From: Myroides sp. WP-1
GTDB lineage: Bacteria > Bacteroidota > Bacteroidia > Flavobacteriales > Flavobacteriaceae
Length of the DNA stretch: 64,000 bases
NCBI RefSeq assembly: GCF_014145635.1
Contig: NZ_JACHTC010000004.1
Location: 186,001 to 250,000, forward strand
Reading direction: 5' to 3'
Part shown: in pieces, positions 62,431-64,000 of the stretch
Position numbering within the stretch: the stretch's first letter is position 1
Layout of the letters: every line of letters begins with the position of its first letter
Program-made: the position numbers and the translations under genes
The notes under the pieces: model-generated
What the model was told of the DNA's origin: nothing
Database searches by the model: none
Seen by the model: only the letters and a program-made list of their open reading frames with translations

Positions 62431-62483
62431 AGTACAGGAAAAAAAATAAAATTATTTTTGAACAATCAAAAAATGAGAAAAAC

Positions 62484-62669
62484 ATGAATACCGTTATCAA
62501 CTTTTTTAAAACGTGGACTCCAATTCGCTACATTCGATTGGGACTCGCTTTGTTATTGTTGTTCCAAACCATTGACTCAAAACTGTGGGTGTTGGGAATC
62601 CCTGCCGCTTACTTATTTATACAAGCTGTTTTTAACTTCGGCTGTAAGAATAATTCGTGTCAAAGGTGA
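62484..62669 (+). CDS. small inner-membrane protein, YgaP-like/DUF2892-like
   Basis: A 61-residue protein with two hydrophobic helices (YIRLGLALLLLFQTI and WVLGIPAAYLFIQAVFNF) and a C-terminal GCKNNSC thiol pair. This arrangement resembles the small membrane domain that in YgaP follows rhodanese. Together with the DsrE gene across the shared operator it suggests a sulfur/thiol function. The ATG at 62484 is chosen; a longer frame from 62424 crosses the operator. Confidence 0.7.
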   Translation: MNTVINFFKTWTPIRYIRLGLALLLLFQTIDSKLWVLGIPAAYLFIQAVFNFGCKNNSCQR

Positions 62670-62717
62670 GTGGGAAGGATTGTTGTTTGTTGGGAGTCAA
62701 ATAAAAGAATACTTTTT

Positions 62718-63095
62718 CTAGACAGATGGCGTATTTGCCCTTTCCACAATATTTACCTTACACTGTTCAATTTGTTTTTTCATCGCGCGAAGTTCTTTCA
62801 TTTTTTCGTCAATTTGCTTGATTTTGAGATTTAAAACGTCTAATTGAGCTTTTGTTGTCCATTGTTTATCATACCAAGTATCGATTACTTCTTTAATTTC
62901 AGCTAGGGAAAACCCAACGGCTTTCGCCATCTGAATGAATCGCAGTTTATCAACGGTATCTTCTCCGTAATAAGCGTAATTGTTGGAGGTTATTTCTTTT
63001 TTTGTTTCGCTGTTAATCAATCCCTTTTTTTCATAAAATCGGATCGTTGCAACAGGCATTCCTACTTCTTTGGCTAATTGGCTAATTAACATCAT
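62718..63095 (-). CDS. MerR-family transcriptional regulator
   Basis: A 125-residue regulator. The winged helix-turn-helix reads ISQLAKEVGMPVATIRFYEKKGLI, then YYGEDTVDKLRFIQMAKAVGFSLAEIKEVI, and a dimerising coiled coil follows (LNLKIKQIDEKMKELRAMKKQIEQCKVN). One cysteine lies near the end; no metal site is obvious, so a small molecule may be sensed. It is divergent from the alpha/beta hydrolase, with a perfect palindrome between them that fits MerR-type control. Confidence 0.9.
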   Translation of the reverse strand: MMLISQLAKEVGMPVATIRFYEKKGLINSETKKEITSNNYAYYGEDTVDKLRFIQMAKAVGFSLAEIKEVIDTWYDKQWTTKAQLDVLNLKIKQIDEKMKELRAMKKQIEQCKVNIVERANTPSV

Positions 63096-63123
63096 TTGTT
63101 AAAGTATTTTTAAAAAACAAAGT

Positions 63124-63139
63124 ATGAAGTATACTTCAT
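63124..63139. promoter_or_regulatory. MerR-type operator palindrome
   Basis: ATGAAGTATACTTCAT, a perfect 16-bp palindrome 29 bases before the merR-like gene start and 75 bases before the hydrolase start. It is probably the binding site of the neighbouring MerR regulator. Confidence 0.65.
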
Positions 63140-63213
63140 GGTTGTGAGATGTAAAAATAGTATTTAGTTTTACATATATCAAATGAAAAGCAACTAAAAA
63201 TAGAAATTCGGTT

Positions 63214-64000
63214 ATGGAAAAATATGAAAGTAATTCGTTGTTAGTTAAGGAATTAAAAGGATTTAAGAGTTGTTTTGCAACGGTGAATACTACTACATTG
63301 CATTATGTTATGGGGGGAGTAGGTCAACCTCTCGTTTTGATTCCTGGTTATCCTGAAACTTGGTGGGGCTACCACAAAGTGATGCCTCTTTTGGCAGAAC
63401 ATTTCTGTGTAATTGTTGTCGAAATGCGAGGCATGGGTGAGTCCGATAAACCTATTGAAGGTTATGAGAAAAAGAATATGGCGAAAGATGTTTATGAATT
63501 GGTTCAACAATTGGGGTATGATCAAGTAAATATTGGAGGACATGACATTGGTGCACATGTTGCTTTTAGTTTTGCACAACACTATCCGCAAGCCACTTCA
63601 AAATTAATTATGCTCGATACTCCGCATCCCAATGTCGATATGTATCAACTGCCCATGTTGCCATTCTTAGGCAACCCTTATCTTTATCCTTGGTGGTTAG
63701 CTTTTAATCAAGTAAAGGAATTACCTGAACAGTTGTTAGAAGGACGTATGAACCTTGTTATTGATTGGCTGTTTGATCACCTTATTCACGATCAATCGTG
63801 TATTACTGCTTTTGATAGGGAAGTATACAGCTCAGCCTATAATACCAAAGACGCTATTCGAGCATCTAATGCTTGGTATCAAGCTTTTCCACAAGATATC
63901 GAAGATAGTAAATCGTTTAACACGTTAACAATGCCCGTATTGGGATTAGGCGGTAGTGGGTTTGATCTACTCCTACAGTCTTTAACTCCCTTAGCACCTA
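63214..64000 (+). CDS. alpha/beta hydrolase, cut by right window edge
   Basis: At least 262 residues are present; the C-terminus lies outside. VLIPGYPETWWGYHKVMPLL holds the oxyanion-loop HG/PG region; EMRGMGESDKP follows, and the nucleophile elbow is IGGHDIGAHVAFSFA with Asp as nucleophile, as in epoxide hydrolases and haloalkane dehalogenases. The His of the triad should lie beyond base 64000. No signal peptide is present. It is divergent from a MerR regulator that may switch it on in response to a xenobiotic or a lipophilic substrate. Confidence 0.88.
   Translation, partial: MEKYESNSLLVKELKGFKSCFATVNTTTLHYVMGGVGQPLVLIPGYPETWWGYHKVMPLLAEHFCVIVVEMRGMGESDKPIEGYEKKNMAKDVYELVQQLGYDQVNIGGHDIGAHVAFSFAQHYPQATSKLIMLDTPHPNVDMYQLPMLPFLGNPYLYPWWLAFNQVKELPEQLLEGRMNLVIDWLFDHLIHDQSCITAFDREVYSSAYNTKDAIRASNAWYQAFPQDIEDSKSFNTLTMPVLGLGGSGFDLLLQSLTPLAP

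Overview
The window looks like chromosome from a Flavobacteriaceae bacterium, probably Myroides or a close relative. The support is low G+C by eye, Bacteroidota-type promoters (TTTG-N19-TAnnTTTG), a SusC/SusD pair, many LxxC-type lipoproteins, a class 2 dihydroorotate dehydrogenase and the thrS-infC-rpmI-rplT order. The genus is a guess from overall gene flavour, not from a marker comparison.

Layout. 1-8.5 kb: a cut-off gene of unknown function, a zinc-finger/FAD monooxygenase fusion, then a run of minus-strand accessory genes (lipoproteins, DUF4328, a leucine-rich-like protein, a lipocalin-like and a carboxypeptidase-regulatory-like protein) with copies of a REP-like palindromic element between them. 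8.6-25.2 kb: a 16.6 kb integrative mobilizable element inserted at the 3' end of tRNA-Ser(UGA), bounded by exact 18-bp repeats. It carries integrase, a DUF3853 DNA-binding protein, an SF3-type helicase, an iteron-like array, a CHC2/Toprim primase, an oriT-like region, MobC and relaxase, an XRE regulator, RadC, and cargo that looks like defence genes: an FRG-domain protein, a pair of tandem paralogues of an unrecognised family, an NTase/HEPN-like protein, and a metallo-beta-lactamase-fold protein paired with a membrane protein. 25.2-32.4 kb: housekeeping (pyrD, DoxX/HxlR pair, thrS-infC-rpmI-rplT).

32.5-39.6 kb: a surface-polysaccharide locus (amino-sugar transaminase, flippase, 3,4-ketoisomerase, four glycosyltransferases), followed by ftsE. 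40.5-49.4 kb: two phosphodiesterase-like secreted enzymes, a metallophosphoesterase and a SusC/SusD pair, which together suggest uptake and breakdown of a phosphodiester such as a phospholipid or inositol phosphate. 49.5-52.2 kb: fumarylacetoacetase and glyA. 52.3-53.3 kb: about 1 kb of degenerate tandem repeats without a gene. 53.3-61.9 kb: a minus-strand housekeeping run (acyl-ACP thioesterase, miaA, ion channel, exonuclease/GIY-YIG fusion, PLP homeostasis protein, DUF1015, 3-hydroxyacyl-CoA dehydrogenase, Gfo/Idh/MocA) and pcm. 61.9-64 kb: DsrE, a small membrane protein, a MerR regulator with a perfect operator palindrome, and an alpha/beta hydrolase cut by the window edge.

The most promising places for undescribed biology are the cargo of the mobile element (paralogue pair, MBL/membrane-protein pair, TM protein beside the integrase), its iteron array, the non-AUG infC start, the homopolymer frameshift in the DoxX gene and the 1-kb repeat field. 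All functional calls rest on motif recognition by eye; no database search was run.
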